NCBI GenBank assembly: GCA_003254885.1
Contig: QANT01007295.1
Coordinates: forward strand, 4,890 to 36,766
Length of the DNA stretch: 31,877 nucleotides
Reading direction: 5' to 3'
Source of the DNA: Purshia tridentata
Lineage: Eukaryota; Streptophyta; Magnoliopsida; Rosales; Rosaceae
Numbering within the stretch: the stretch's first letter is position 1; each line of letters begins with the position of its first letter. The position numbers and the translations under genes are program-made. Below the pieces are notes generated by a model that was not told the origin of the DNA, ran no database searches, and worked only from the letters and a program-made list of their open reading frames with translations. Positions 1 to 11,764 of the stretch are shown here, one piece after another.

Positions 1-18
1 TTTTTTTTTTTTTGTCAG

Positions 19-3000
19 ATTGGCGAGACAATTGCTGATAAGATGTTTGGTAAGCCATTACCTGCTATTAAGGTGGAGGAGCCAACAGTGAAAATGGCTT
101 TCTCTATAAACACTTCACCATTTGTTGGACGTGAGGTATGTCAAATGTTTGTATACAGATGTTTAATGTCCTTTTTCATGAAAACTTTGACTAATTTTTT
201 AAGTTCGCATTAAGCCATCTCTGTGAGCAAGCCAACATAAGAAGGAGCCTATATATATATTGTACATGTACATGCATTTTCATATATTATCTATATTTCC
301 ATCCAAAAATTTCTCAAAATATGTTGATAAATCGAGTGCTTAACTGAATCCAATAGTTTTGTCAACCTCATAATTGCTTTTCAGACACCATGGCACTCTT
401 TAATTTGTGTTTCTTTTTTCTGGATAGTTATTGTTTCCTATCTTCTATATATATACATATATACAGACCTCTTCCATTGAGGAATCCCTCAAATAATTTT
501 ATTTAAGGGATCCCTCGTGGGCCCACTCCATATAGTATTTCAACGATCCGAAGCGTCTATTTTTTAGATGTATATACTAGTCATCCTCTCTACATTCGCA
601 AATTTTATGTTTGTAGTCATCCTCTCTACATTCGCAAATTTTATGTTTGTAGTCATCCTCTTTAGAGAATCGTGGGCCCACTCCATATAGTATTTCAACG
701 ATCCAAACCGTCTATTTTTTAGATGTATATACTAGTCATCCTCTCTACATTTGCAAATTTTATGTTTGTAGTCATCCTCTTTAGAGAACCACTATATATA
801 TTTTATTTTGCACAAGGATGATTCTTTGACGGGATCTTAAAAGTTTGACAGTTCATATCATTGGACACATTGTGGGGTGGACCCCAACAATGTTGTCCAT
901 TTCTTTTCATATACATATACATATATACTGGCATGTTATGTTGATAGATTGTGAATCTGGCACCACACATTGAAACAAGAGTCCACTGAATCAGTGGTCC
1001 AGGTTGATAGTCTTTCAATATAGCTTGCTAAACTATATAACAACAGAACATGCCACCTAATCAACGGATAGTATCTTTTTTTAATGTCTTAGTGTTAATT
1101 AGTTGTTGCAGCATATTAAGTGATGACTGATGAAGGGTTCCCTGTCTCAAGTGTCATTGATGAATGCAAAATTTTTTTCCCTTTTTCAGGGAAAGTATGT
1201 TACTAGTCGGAACTTACGAGATCGGCTTTCTCGTGAGCTTGAGCGTAACTTAGCTATGAAAGTTGAAGATGGTGAAACAGCAGATACCTTCATTGTTAGT
1301 GGGCGGGGTACTTTACACATTACCATATTGATAGAGAACATGTGGGTATAGTTGTTTTGTTGCTGTTCCATAATCCTATTTCTTCTGCATGCTCATTTTT
1401 AATTGTTTATTCAATTCAGGCGAAGAGAAGGATATGAATTCATGGTGGGACCTCCCAAAGTAATTAACAAAAGGGTGAATGACAAGTTGTTGGAACCATA
1501 TGAGGTGATTTCTGCTTAAGTTTTTTTTTTTTTTTTCCTAATGTTTAGGAAAAGGGTGAAAGGGTAGAAAATGACAGTTATAGTTGAAAACCAATATTTT
1601 TGCTTCATTTTACTAGAATTGGACTAAAACTAAGGCATGTGGAGATATTATCAAAAACTAATAATAAATGCTCTACTTAATTCTTATGAATTGTGATTCC
1701 TTCTTTTTGTTTACAAATATAGTAAGGATATCGCCGTTATGTATTTATTTTATAGGGCAAAATCCTTTATAACTTACAAATCATGCTACCAGTCTTCTGA
1801 TGTCAGTCATTTTTATCGTGTGGATTGCTTGCAGATTGCTACTGTGGAGGTGCCAGAAGAACACCTGGGCCCTGTCGTTGAACTTCTTGGAAAAAGGCGG
1901 GGGCAGATGTTTGATATGCAGGGGGTTGGGTGAGCAGAATTCTGTTTGCTTCTATAATCATCCTTGACTAATCAAATTTTGAATAAAATTCAAAGTAAAT
2001 GCGTAAAATATAATTGCAAGCAATATACTAGTAAATGATAACTATCATAATTATTTAGAACATACTTGTTTTTATAAATCTAGCAATGGACCTATGCAGT
2101 GCATTGGTCTGGGTGCAACAGAAGTTTGTAGTTGCTCTATGTAGAAGATATATTTATAGATTAATATACGAAAATGCCTAAAAAATAAGATCGGTTGCCA
2201 ATCCATACTTGTTTGCATCTGCATTTGCAGGTTCAAGATTCATACATACTCACATTTGCACATGCATCTTATTTCACCTTGCACCTGATCATCCATCTTG
2301 TAATGAAGACCTCATGAGAGAGAGGATAATTCACCATTATACTCTATGATATATTGAATCATTGATTGTACATTCTTTACCAAAATTGTTTGTTAACTTA
2401 TCAGGGCATCAGTTTCACTTTTTTCCTAAACTGACACAGATGAAAATATTCTGTCTTTTTATGCATTTATAAATGTTATGGTAAATAATGCAGATACCTT
2501 CTTGATGCAGAACACTTTTATATATAATTATGCACGTCTCATTTTGAAATTATTAGATTATGTAACCAAAGAAAAATGTAATAACTAAATTTGGTTGTCA
2601 TCTGTTTCAATTATAAATTTGTGGGGCTCAACGGGGGGACACGTTTATCATGTATTCCTTTTTCGTCTATTTCACCTGAGGATGGATAATGGCAGTATTC
2701 CTTGAATTTTCTGCTTGGTGGATGTAACAGATGATCTGATTATTCTGACTTCATGTATGCACTAGGTCTGAAAACACAACCTTCATCAAATATAAGATTC
2801 CAACCCGTGGCCTTCTCGGTTTGCGAAATGCAATTTTAACAGCTTCTCGCGGAACAGCAATTCTCAACACAATATTTGATAGTTATGGACCTTGGGCTGG
2901 TGATATGAGTACCCGGGATCAGGGTTCATTGGTAATTTTTGAGATTTTTTTCAATATTTGAGTTTGACTTTATTAATCTTAATGGTAAAAGCCTTTTGCA

Positions 3001-4384
3001 CATGTATGTTACTGTAGTGACTACATAAATTATTATATCACTTGTCATCCTTTTGCGAAGTCTACATGCTGAGATGATTAATGATTCTTTATTGAAGCAA
3101 CTGAATCAAATTATACAAAACAAAAATAAAGGTCATATATCATATGTTTCACTTGCTTGTGTGTGTGTCCCACTTTGTCAGGATTACGAAATTGAATCGC
3201 ATGAACTGATTTTCAGGTGGCCTTTGAAGGTGGAACAAGTACAACTTATGCCCTTTCTAGTTCACAGGACAGGGGGCAGATGTTTATTGGTCCCGGGGTG
3301 GAAGTTTATAAAGGTCAGATAGTTGGCATCCATCAGCGACCAGGGGACTTATCCCTTAATGTGTGTAAAAAGAAGGCTGCGACAAACATCCGTTCCAACA
3401 AAGAACAATCAGGTGAGAAGCAACTGTAGTACCTATTCTAATTTATCCTGTCTATTGTGTAAAAAAGTGAAATTTAGTCCCTTTCTGATTTTGGTAACTT
3501 TACATTTATTATGCTAAGATATTTGACCAAAAATATACATTCTGGTGAGGTTTAGCTGTTTTAAGTTGATAATAAAGACTAGAGGCCAAAAAAAAAAAAA
3601 AAGTTGATAGTAAAGACTAATGTTTTTCCAACATTTCAGTTTTGTCAAAACAGTTTGTTACTTTTGTCTTTCTAAGCTATTTTGTCAATTGTTGCCAATA
3701 CTTTTAGATAGACGCAGTAAAGAAATTTATTCTACATGGAGCAATGCAAATAGATTGAATTTTCATCATATCATAGTACTTTTGCTTTACAAGTTTTGCA
3801 TGTCTGCTCATTTTTCAGAACAAAATTATCGTATATTTGTGAGGATAAGAGGATATTTCTGGAGTTTAATGGTGTGGTATGCTTAGTATTTTCCAGAACC
3901 ACTGCAGTAGGCTTTTTATTAAAGTAGTTTCTGAAAGGTTTCTCCATGCAGTAGGCTTTTTACTAGACTAGTAATTTTGAAAGGTCTCTACATGCAGTCG
4001 ACTTTTTATTAGACTAGTAGTTCTGAAAGGTCTCTCCATGCAGTAGGCTTTTTACTAGACTAGTAGTTCTCCATTCTCACACTTCAATAGTCTACTTAGC
4101 CATTGTTTGCTTACGAAATAATTGAGTTCTCATGTTTCTTCTTCTCTTTTATTAGTAATTTGTATTTCTTGAGTTTGTACATCTGTATCAGCAAGCCTTA
4201 GTTTATTGCATGTGATAATCTAGATTTTCTTATTTATTTATATGCAGTGATTCTTGATACCCCATTGGACTACAGTCTGGATGACTGCATTGAGTACATT
4301 CAAGAGGATGAACTGGTGGAGGTCACTCCCATGAGTATCCGAATGTGCAAAAACCCAAAGTTCTCAAAGAAATCAACAAGGTAG
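19..4384 (+). CDS. TypA: Chloroplast-type TypA/BipA translational GTPase, C-terminal 315 residues (5' partial, 7 exons)
   Basis: Spliced CDS read as exons 19-135, 1190-1341, 1420-1504, 1835-1929, 2766-2931, 3217-3412 and 4248-4384. All internal junctions are GT-AG and phases join cleanly to 948 nt ending in TAG. The product lacks the N-terminal transit peptide and GTPase domain, which lie upstream. Visible parts are an EF-G domain III-like region (about residues 23-105, with VNTSPF-like and [14 protein letters not shown] motifs), an EF-G domain V-like region (about 115-200, with GKRRGQM and [11 protein letters not shown]), and the TypA-specific C-terminal domain (about 206-312, with [13 protein letters not shown] and EDELVEVTP). 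Family knowledge: TypA/BipA is a ribosome-associated translation GTPase. The plant version closest to what I recall is Arabidopsis SVR3, which acts in plastid translation and cold tolerance. Plastid location is inferred, since the targeting peptide is not visible. No frameshift or internal stop was seen. Confidence 0.94.
479..516. repeat. Imperfect palindrome at start of intronic repeat element
   Basis: Arms of about 18 nt (starting gaggaatccctc, ending gggatccctc) are reverse complements with two or three mismatches around a very short AT loop. It lies directly beside the 155-bp duplicated module and probably belongs to the same inserted repeat. Confidence 0.6.
516..785. repeat. Nested tandem duplication in TypA intron (155-bp module, 36-bp submodule)
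   Basis: A module beginning cgtgggcccactccatatag occurs at 516 and again at 671, an offset of 155 bp, with only scattered substitutions. Inside it a 36-bp unit starting gtcatcctct recurs at 580, 616 and 652, and again at 735 and 771 in the second module. The nesting suggests duplication within an inserted non-autonomous element. No terminal target duplication was identified. Confidence 0.85.
3903..4071. repeat. About 46-bp tandem repeat, four copies, in TypA intron
   Basis: Units starting tgcagtaggcttttta occur at 3903, 3947, 3993 and 4039 (spacing 44, 46, 46). They lie in the 835-nt intron before the last coding exon. Each unit holds a TGCAG that resembles a 3' splice site. The true acceptor (tatatgcag) is at 4247. 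Confidence 0.85.
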
Positions 4385-5652
4385 TCAGTTTTGAAAATGT
4401 ATACCGTGTGGCCTGATGAGTATCCTTGCAAAACTCATCACAAATTTGTTGAATTGCTTGAGTAAGCAACGATATACATTCGAATTGTTTAGACATCAAA
4501 GACAAAGAGTAAGTCAATTTTTGCAATACTGGTTGTATATAAAACAATAAGAATCAAAGTTGTACTGCCAGAAGATGTTCACTGGTGAAGTGAAGACAAA
4601 ATGGGTTGACTAGGATTGGTGATATTGAAAATGTAATTGAGAACATGACAATCACACATTTGATTGCCCGAAAGACAATACTCATTATTTAACTGAAGAA
4701 TCCTATCCTCTATTTAGCTAATTTAAAGTAAATGTTAGCAAGTAATAAATTTATTATTTTGCCAGTTTTGACTCTTGCTTTGTGCTCAGGGTTTCCATCG
4801 GTTGCTTGACAGGTACGTTATCTCACTCACTTACTCTCCTATTAAAATATCCCGAGTTTGTGTGACCCCATAAGAGGTTGACAGAGAAAGATGTGGTCCT
4901 GAATCTATTATATATACTGAAGTTGTTCTTATATCTTAATCTTATGGTCTAGAAGACTAGAATAGTAGAACTTAAAGCTGTCTGTTTTCTTTTCTTAAGT
5001 TTATGGTCATTAAAGATGACCATTGGAGAAACTTGGACAGCAGAGCCTTTATATGCTAAAGCAAAGTTGGATTTCCTCGAGTTTGTCCAAAACCAAAGTT
5101 CCAACTTTCTTCCTTCTAGTTTCTACAGCCCAAGTCAATAATAGAGCCAAGTCTTTTATACTCTTTTATTGCGTAGCACGTCATCCACGCTACGCACCAC
5201 GTGTGCATCTAGGTGTGTTCATAAAACAGAAGTTTCTGATTTCATTCTTGATATGGTAGATGCTCTTGTATCTATTCATGTGATTGACCATAAGGTCAGG
5301 AAAGTTTAGATGTTGCATAGCTTAATCATAAGACCCAACCCAAAAAAAAAAAGAGTATATAAATGAAGCAATTTGTCTCTTTTACTAGATCGGTTTCAAG
5401 TTTCAAGTATTTTTTTTTTTTCCTTCTTTAGTGTCATCCAGTTTCAATCGTCTTGTATTGTATAGCATATGTGATAGCCAAACTTTTTTAAAGGGTCTCA
5501 AAGTTAAATACTAATATACAAAAACAATATTTGACAGTTAGAATAATATGCTGCCTCCTTAATTAAAATATATGTACTTACAACAATGTAATTAAAGTAA
5601 TTCCAAAAAACCTGGCCCAAAAAAAATAATAAATCAAAAAATTTTAGAAATG
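4385..5652 (+). other. TypA 3' flank, including an undelimited 3' UTR
   Basis: The gene stops at 4384 and no further TypA-like coding follows. An AATAAAT-like element near 4744 could serve polyadenylation, but plant signals are too loose to fix the end. An 8-bp perfect hairpin (tgatgagt/actcatca) lies near 4415-4442. Nothing else could be recognised here. A 41-codon frame at 5016-5141 is listed among the rejected items. Confidence 0.5.
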
Positions 5653-6035
5653 GAGAATGCTATCTTCTCTTCTAACCTTTTTTTTTTTTTAAATCTCATT
5701 TCACAATGTAAATTTATAATCGGAATCATTCATTTTTTAGATCTAATTATGAAGATCATCTTTACAAAAAATTAACTAAATCGGAAATTGTTTGGTTATG
5801 TAATTGTGATCAATTGAACAGACGGTTTTAGTAATAATTTGATTCATCGTAAATTTTTTTTGTAACAATTATATGATTAAACGATATTTTATTTAATTGA
5901 TTTTTTGCAGAAATAATCTTTAAATACTTATCTACGAGATGAACAATTCTGATTATAAATTTACATTGTGAAATGATAATAATAAATAAGAAGATCAGTA
6001 AAGAAGATGAACGAAGAATGTGAATAACATTTCTC
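5653..6035. mobile_element. MITE-like inverted-repeat element
   Basis: Outer ends gagaatgctat and ataacatttctc are near reverse complements. A stronger inner inverted repeat (atttcacaatgtaaatttat at about 5698 against its complement at about 5953-5977) continues inward with a few mismatches. Flanks tttagaaat (5643-5651) and ttttgaaat (6037-6045) match at 8 of 9 positions, as a roughly 9-bp target duplication would. That length suggests a Mutator-like non-autonomous element, which is inference. No coding capacity. Confidence 0.6.
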
Positions 6036-7284
6036 TTTTTGAAATTATTATATGGGAAGAGTAACAGTGTTTATAAGTGAAAAGGGGAAAGAAAATTATC
6101 TTTAACTTCAGTCGGTAGTTGACTTTTGAGAGGTTTTTTTATTGAAATTTGTTGGGATAATAAAAATGCAATAGTAAATTACCAATAAAATATTTTAGAG
6201 AGACCCAAAAACTTGAGTCTATGCCATGTATGGAGTGAACACAAAGGAGGCTGAGTCAACCCAATCCATTATTGACTTGGTAGTTGGTTGTAGTACCTTA
6301 CATGAATACCACCAACACAAGAGACTCGATCAGTCGATCGCTTTGTAATTTGAAAATGGTACATGACCCATGAACATGCCACACTTGGTCTTTTCTGCCA
6401 CAAATTATTTCCTCGTCTTCTACTCCATACTTTACTCACAAAATATGTGATACATCAATTCTCTCTTTATATAATCCTTTTGTTTATGACTAAATTGTAT
6501 TTGTAATCCAAACAACTTTTTTTTCTTTTTAATGTTCATAGTTAATCATTCTGGATTTGTTTTATTTCTCAATTACACCCTTATCTATTATATATGTAAA
6601 ATTATTCAACCTACATATTAATTTTTTTAAAAAGGCGTCAAACAACATAGTATATTTCATAAATAATGTCATCAAATACACATAATCAGAACGTCCAATC
6701 TATACACTTTATGCCAACTGCTTTTCAAATTTTTGTTCTCGTAATTATTGTGATTGCCAATTGTAGTGTAAATAAGTCTAGAGTTGAGCGTGTAGAACGT
6801 TCCAGAAGTATCTCATGAAATTACAAACATGTAATTTTCTTATATAAGGTTGATTATTTTCCCATGAGAGGTCAAGAAGAGAAATGTCAAATGTATGGTT
6901 GATTTTTCCAAAGGTATTTTTGTCTAGAAAGATATAATATGTGGATATTCAAGGCATAATTATATCTAACTCATTGATCGTCCACACATGCAAACGACTC
7001 ATTTTCATTTCTATTAAATTACTTATAAATACCAATTTTTAACATTCTCAACGTCACTTACGTAAACACTTTTGGGTTAGATCAAAAAAATTTTATGTCA
7101 CCTTCTTGAAGTGAAAGATCAACCAAAGAGTCTATAAACATCAATCCAATCACGACCGTCACTTTGTCGTGGTTCTTTATTACCCAACCAGAATTCAACC
7201 ACCATTCCTCTTTTTGGGATTATGCCTAATTTGCACGCCTTACTTTTTTACTTTTGAGAGAGAGAGAGGGAGAGATTGAACTTT
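6036..7284. other. Intergenic, nothing recognised
   Basis: AT-rich sequence with homopolymer runs and a short GA-rich tract near 7256-7275. I see no conserved coding, RNA gene or clear repeat boundary. Confidence 0.6.
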
Positions 7285-7819
7285 TTTTTTTTTTTCCTTA
7301 CCAAAAAAAAAATCAAACTTAAGATCTCTAGTTTAAAGAGAATGAAATTGGTGTTGTTATATTAAACTTTCTCATTTGGTGTTATACTATACTTTCTCAT
7401 CCTTACGAAGGGATATTCTTAAATTTGTCACTCTGGATAGCTCATATTTATATATGAATGACTTTCTAAATGTAATTTAGATAAACTATTTTAAGTGACT
7501 TCTTAAAACTATAAGACTATCACACTGTAAGTTTTTTTAATAATTAATAAAATTTTTTTTTCCTTAACCAAAAAAAAAAAATCAAACTTAAGATCTCTAG
7601 TTTAAAGAGAATAAAATTGGTGTTGTTATATTAAACTTTCTCATTTGGTGTTATACTATACTTTCTCATCCTTACGAAGGGAAATTCTTAAATTTGTCAC
7701 TCTGGATAGCTTATATTTATATATGAATGACTTTTTAGATGTAATTTAGATAAACTATTTTAAGTGACTTCATAAAACTATAATACTATCACACTGTAAG
7801 TTTTTTTAATAATTAATAA
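7285..7819. repeat. Two-copy 269-bp tandem duplication
   Basis: The block beginning with a T-run, ccttaccaaaaa and tcaaacttaagatctctag, and ending taagtttttttaataattaa, is present twice. The gatctctag landmark is at 7323 and 7592 (offset 269). Copies differ at only a handful of positions and in poly-A/T length, implying a recent event. No coding. Confidence 0.9.
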
Positions 7820-7858
7820 TTGTCACTTATAAGATTTAAACTTAAAACTTCATCTCAT

Positions 7859-8165
7859 ATTATTGAGAGAGAGATCTTATATCGAAAATGTGAGACATAG
7901 TTTGCATAGTAGTTTATAAGGATTTAAGCTACTTCTTTCATTATCAATTGTCTTAAAGATGAATGTTAAATTCTTTCATAATGCCTTGCATAATGGTTTA
8001 TAAGAGTTTGAGCTATTCTTCTTATTGCTAATTGATTTTGGAATAGAAGCTTAGATTCCTTCATGGTATCAGTAGGATATCTATGTATTAGACTTGAGGA
8101 ATACTATACGTGAAGTGGCGTGTTGAGGGAAAGACATTAAAAATGTGAGGCATTGCATAAATTTC
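7859..8165 (+). mobile_element. TRIM-like LTR retroelement remnant
   Basis: A segment from about 7859 ends ...ccttca at 8063 and is followed directly by TGGTATCAG (8064-8072), the usual primer-binding motif complementary to initiator tRNA-Met. After only 57 bp, TGTTGAGGGAAAG (8121) opens a stretch resembling the start of the first segment (aaaatgtgag, then gcattgcata against gtttgcatag). This reads as 5' LTR, PBS, tiny interior and truncated 3' LTR. The putative 5' LTR also contains a degenerate internal duplication of about 84 bp (gtttataag at 7912 and 7996). No gag or pol. Exact ends are uncertain. Confidence 0.5.
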
Positions 8166-9480
8166 TTCATGTATAATAACAAAATTCAGTTATCAAATCG
8201 ATTCTTCTTTCTTGCTCTCTTGTTAAATTGGGTGATTGAGGGGTTAATGTGATCAACAAGGATAATTTTTTAGAGTTGAATAGGAAGTATATTCGGCATT
8301 GATAAGAAAAGGGCATAGACGAAGCTAGTTGGCCTTAGATGAAAAAATGGGTACCATATTCCAGATCAAAAGAACATCCAAGTACCATTATAGGTCACAG
8401 TTTCTATGTGCATCATCCATATAAAGTGTCCACTAATGTTGAAGGTGAAGAATTAGAATCTGCTTCTTATAAGGACATGAGAAACATGAGAGTCAAGCTT
8501 TATAGCCTATATATATAAACTTATAAAGTATGAACACCCCTCAATCATAAATTGCTATCAAAATATTAATACAAGTATCAAAGAATCTTTGACCGATACC
8601 ATATTATTGGTATACTGAAAACCTTTAATTTGTGTTCTTTAATCTTTGCAATAAACAAAGTGTTATTAACAAGTCAAATCAAATTCAATATACACTTTGT
8701 TTAAATGAACTTTTATATGATATTTTATCAGCAGTATCGGAGCATGTATATAATTATTGCATACTCGGTTAAACTATAAAGTCAAAATTAATCATCTTTA
8801 TTAATGGAGATTTGAAAGTAACAAAAATTTTCGTCACATTAATTTTAAATCATAAATTTAGCATATTTCTCTATTTTGTAGGGTCTTCATAGTATTTATC
8901 TACTCAACCACTCCAACCAACTCATAAGATTCTAATAGCTACCCTTTTGCTAAGTCCAATTTCGAGCATCAAAATTTTATTTTTATTTTTTTTCGTTGCA
9001 ATTTTGAGTGTTTTTGACAACTAAAAATAAAAAGGTATAAATTATAATTATGGGATTTAACATCTTGATCTTGTAGAAAGAGTCCGAAATATAGCACAAA
9101 GATTAAAAGGACCACTAGTAGTAATGTATAGTACTCGTCAATTGGCGTACTTGGCCATTCCAAAAATTCCAAATGTTGTAATTCCAAAGTCAAAAACGTT
9201 GTCTATGACTGGCCAACCATAAGGAAGACGACTATTTTTATGCAATTCTATTTCGCAATTTTAAATGACCAAAATACCCTTCGATCTACCCCCATCCTCC
9301 TGCCTGCTTGGAGACAGATAATAGCTTTTATTTTATCTGAGCGTTTTGTTCTTTGAAAACTTTTCTTTTTGTCTTTTACGACAAAGCCCTTGTGGTAAGG
9401 GCAATTACAGCTTTATCCATATGTACCTCCAAGGCTCCAATTATTAGATTAGGGGTAAGAGTGTCATTCATATAACTTTG
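8166..9480. other. Intergenic, nothing recognised
   Basis: AT-rich DNA with no conserved frame. The antisense frame at 8969-9193 is low-complexity and has no recognisable domain. Confidence 0.6.
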
Positions 9481-9994
9481 GTGGGCTCCACGTATATTAC
9501 ATTATACATTGGTTTGAAAGCAAATGGCTGGCGGTCAATAAACGTTAATGACACCGATTTCTGATTTGACTAAGTTGCCCTTGCCAGAGAATACGTGTCA
9601 TGTGTGCAATGGCAGAGTTGGGGTATATGTGGAATTTCGGGTTTTTGGACAAAAGGTGTATCGTATATCATATCATATGCTGAATTAAATTGGCAATTTA
9701 TATATTTAAGTCGCTTTTCTCACCAAAGTTTTGGGTTGGCTTCTAGAAGGTCTACTATAAACCAGGCCCACCAATAAAATCGAGCCACGTGTAAATACAC
9801 GAGTTTTCTTGTTGGCAGTAGTTGTGTAAGAAGCTGACAAAGTAGGAGGGCTAGGAGTAGGTCACTTTTGCCAACTGAATTCACAGCGTGTTGACCAAGA
9901 AGCTGACCAAGCTTCTCTTCCCAGCCACTAATTACAATATTACCCTTCTTACTCTTCTTATTTACTGAAGTACCCTTATCACCTCACTATAAAT
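9481..9994 (+). promoter_or_regulatory. Promoter-like block ending in a TATA box
   Basis: Less AT-rich than its surroundings. It holds a G-box-like gccacgtgt (about 9784-9792), W-box-type TTGAC motifs (gttgaccaag near 9890, with a related gctgaccaag just after) and TATAAAT at 9988-9994. These motifs are short and can occur by chance. The only candidate transcript noticed downstream is the 42-codon ORF at 10030. Confidence 0.35.
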
Positions 9995-10029
9995 GCATCT
10001 CTAGCATCTTTCTTTTTCTTTTCTTTTTT

Positions 10030-10158
10030 ATGGGAATGTACCTATGGATATATGTTCAGACTCCTCTGGTACTTTTTCTTTCTTTTTTTCTTTCTAACAA
10101 GAAGACTACTCTATATATTAAGGCTCATGGCCAAAAGAAGCGTTATTCTCATCAATAG
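10030..10158 (+). CDS. Small ORF, 42 aa, hydrophobic N-terminus with basic tail (hypothetical)
   Basis: ATG at 10030 lies about 40 bp after a TATA box (9988), so a transcript would have a very short leader. The frame runs to TAG at 10156-10158. Residues about 3-22 are hydrophobic (MYLWIYV, then LVLFLSFFLS), which could be a signal anchor. The last 20 are polar and basic (NKK, KAHGQKKR). I recognise no family: it lacks the conserved C-terminus of DVL/RTFL peptides. Alternatively, a GT after codon 13 could act as a splice donor, or the frame may be chance in a pyrimidine-rich leader. Confidence 0.25.
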   Translation: MGMYLWIYVQTPLVLFLSFFLSNKKTTLYIKAHGQKKRYSHQ

Positions 10159-11480
10159 TTGAGTTAAAAGATGTGTCGTTTGATTAGAATTATGAAATTT
10201 ATACTAAAAAATAATAGAAGAAAAATACTGCATCAACTAGATAATCTCAATTATTATTGCATCTTCCTCTATCAAAACATATACATAAGCGATCTTCTTT
10301 ATCATCATTCATCACTTGTGAATTTGACTCCAAAATGCACTTTAACAATCTCATATCAAAAGCCTACTGAACTCTTTTAAGAATAACTAAAGTCTTAAAA
10401 TTTAATACATTAAGAAACTCCCTAAATTAAGAATAAGAACAATAATAACTAAACAATACATTAAGAAGAGCAAACCGAACTCCTTAATTCGTTCATCACC
10501 TATGAGACGTTCTTAAAACATTCCATTTTTAAAGTTTTCGAAATCAAATATTTGAACACTCAACTCAATGATAATGATTGTTAGAATGCTCACAAAGAAG
10601 CATTCAAACATTCATTAAAAATTTGTCAATGCAAGTTCACAACGGGACTTGTTTAATAGAAAAAGTAATAGTAGTGAAACAACTTAACAAAAAAAGCATG
10701 AAGAGGACAACAATGAAAAATGAAAAATGAAAAATAAATTTATGAAAAATTAATTATACATTATATAGTGAATAAATTTGATAACATTAGCATGTAGTGA
10801 ATAAATTTGATAACATTATCATTGTAAATACTTTTCACAAATGCAAGCATGCATAATGCCAAAATGTGGTGGAAATACATATGTTACGTATGATATTGTC
10901 AAAGAGATCGATGTTTGTCTTTGTTCAAAAAAAAAAAAAAGAGATCGATGTTTGTCCCTTTCTAACTTTTGATGAGATTCATATTGAGTATTGGCATAAA
11001 GCTTAGACGTTGATCTTGAGGTCTTTTTGGCTTAATGAAGCTTTGTACGAGGACTTATTGCTTTGAATGAAATCTTAAAAATGTACTAGAAGCACCTCCA
11101 AAGATAGATAGGATATATGGATAAAAGCTATAATTTATATTAAGTCTTAGAAAACTACTCTCAACAATTAGAAAAAACCATCCATGTTGAACATTATAGG
11201 AGCAATATTCTTCAATTTGGTCACATGGTTGTCCATAAAACTCTACAATTTGTCATTTTCACACATTTGATCCATCATTTCATTCTATAAAAATATTTTT
11301 TTATCCACAATATTTTCTATTAATTATCTGAAATACTTGTTTTATCAACTATCTAAATTATCTAAAGCTAGCTTTGTTAAAATTAGTCTATTCCATCTAT
11401 TTCGGGAAGACAACTTTTAGTGTTAGATGGTCTTGCCAACTTATGTCATTCTTCTATGACAACATAAATTTCTGATCATA
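10159..11480. other. Intergenic with a small 29-bp tandem duplication
   Basis: Mostly AT-rich and unassigned. At 10766-10819 a 29-bp unit (tagtgaataaatttgataac...) occurs twice, offset 29. At 10905-10956 a short agagatcgatgtttgtc motif is also doubled around an A-run. No gene seen. Confidence 0.6.
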
Positions 11481-11764
11481 CTCTCTCTGTCTCTCTCTAA
11501 TAATTTTTGTGGCGTTTTAATTTTGATAAGTAAATGTTTCAGGGGTAAAATAAAAAATGCCTAAAGATTAAATAAAACAAATTATATCAAATTAACACTC
11601 AAGACTTGCTCCGTATTTTATACTCTCTCTGTCTCTCTCTAATAATTTTTGTGGCATTTTAATTTTGATAAGTAAATGTTTCAGGGGTAAAATAAAAAAT
11701 GCCTAAAGATTAAATAAAACAAATTGTATCAAATTAACACTCAAGACTTGCTCCGTATTTTATA
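11481..11764. repeat. Two-copy 142-bp tandem duplication
   Basis: Unit 11481-11622 (starting ctctctctgtctctctct, ending ctccgtattttata) is repeated at 11623-11764. I see only two substitutions, so the duplication is very recent. It lies about 0.5 kb upstream of the kinase gene leader. Confidence 0.95.

Larger units (their letters stand above)
136..1189 (+). other. TypA intron with repeat insertion
   Basis: A 1054-nt intron lies between the RE and GKYVTSRN coding segments, with donor gtatgt and acceptor ttttcag. It carries the hairpin and nested tandem duplications annotated separately at 479-785. The rest is AT-rich with no coding signal. The antisense 71-codon frame at 803-1018 has no recognisable similarity. 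Confidence 0.85.

Noticed and set aside
5016-5141. 41-codon ORF (starts MTIGETWTAEPLYAK)
   Set aside because: It reads like ordinary protein sequence but I know no family for it, and no promoter or splice context supports it.
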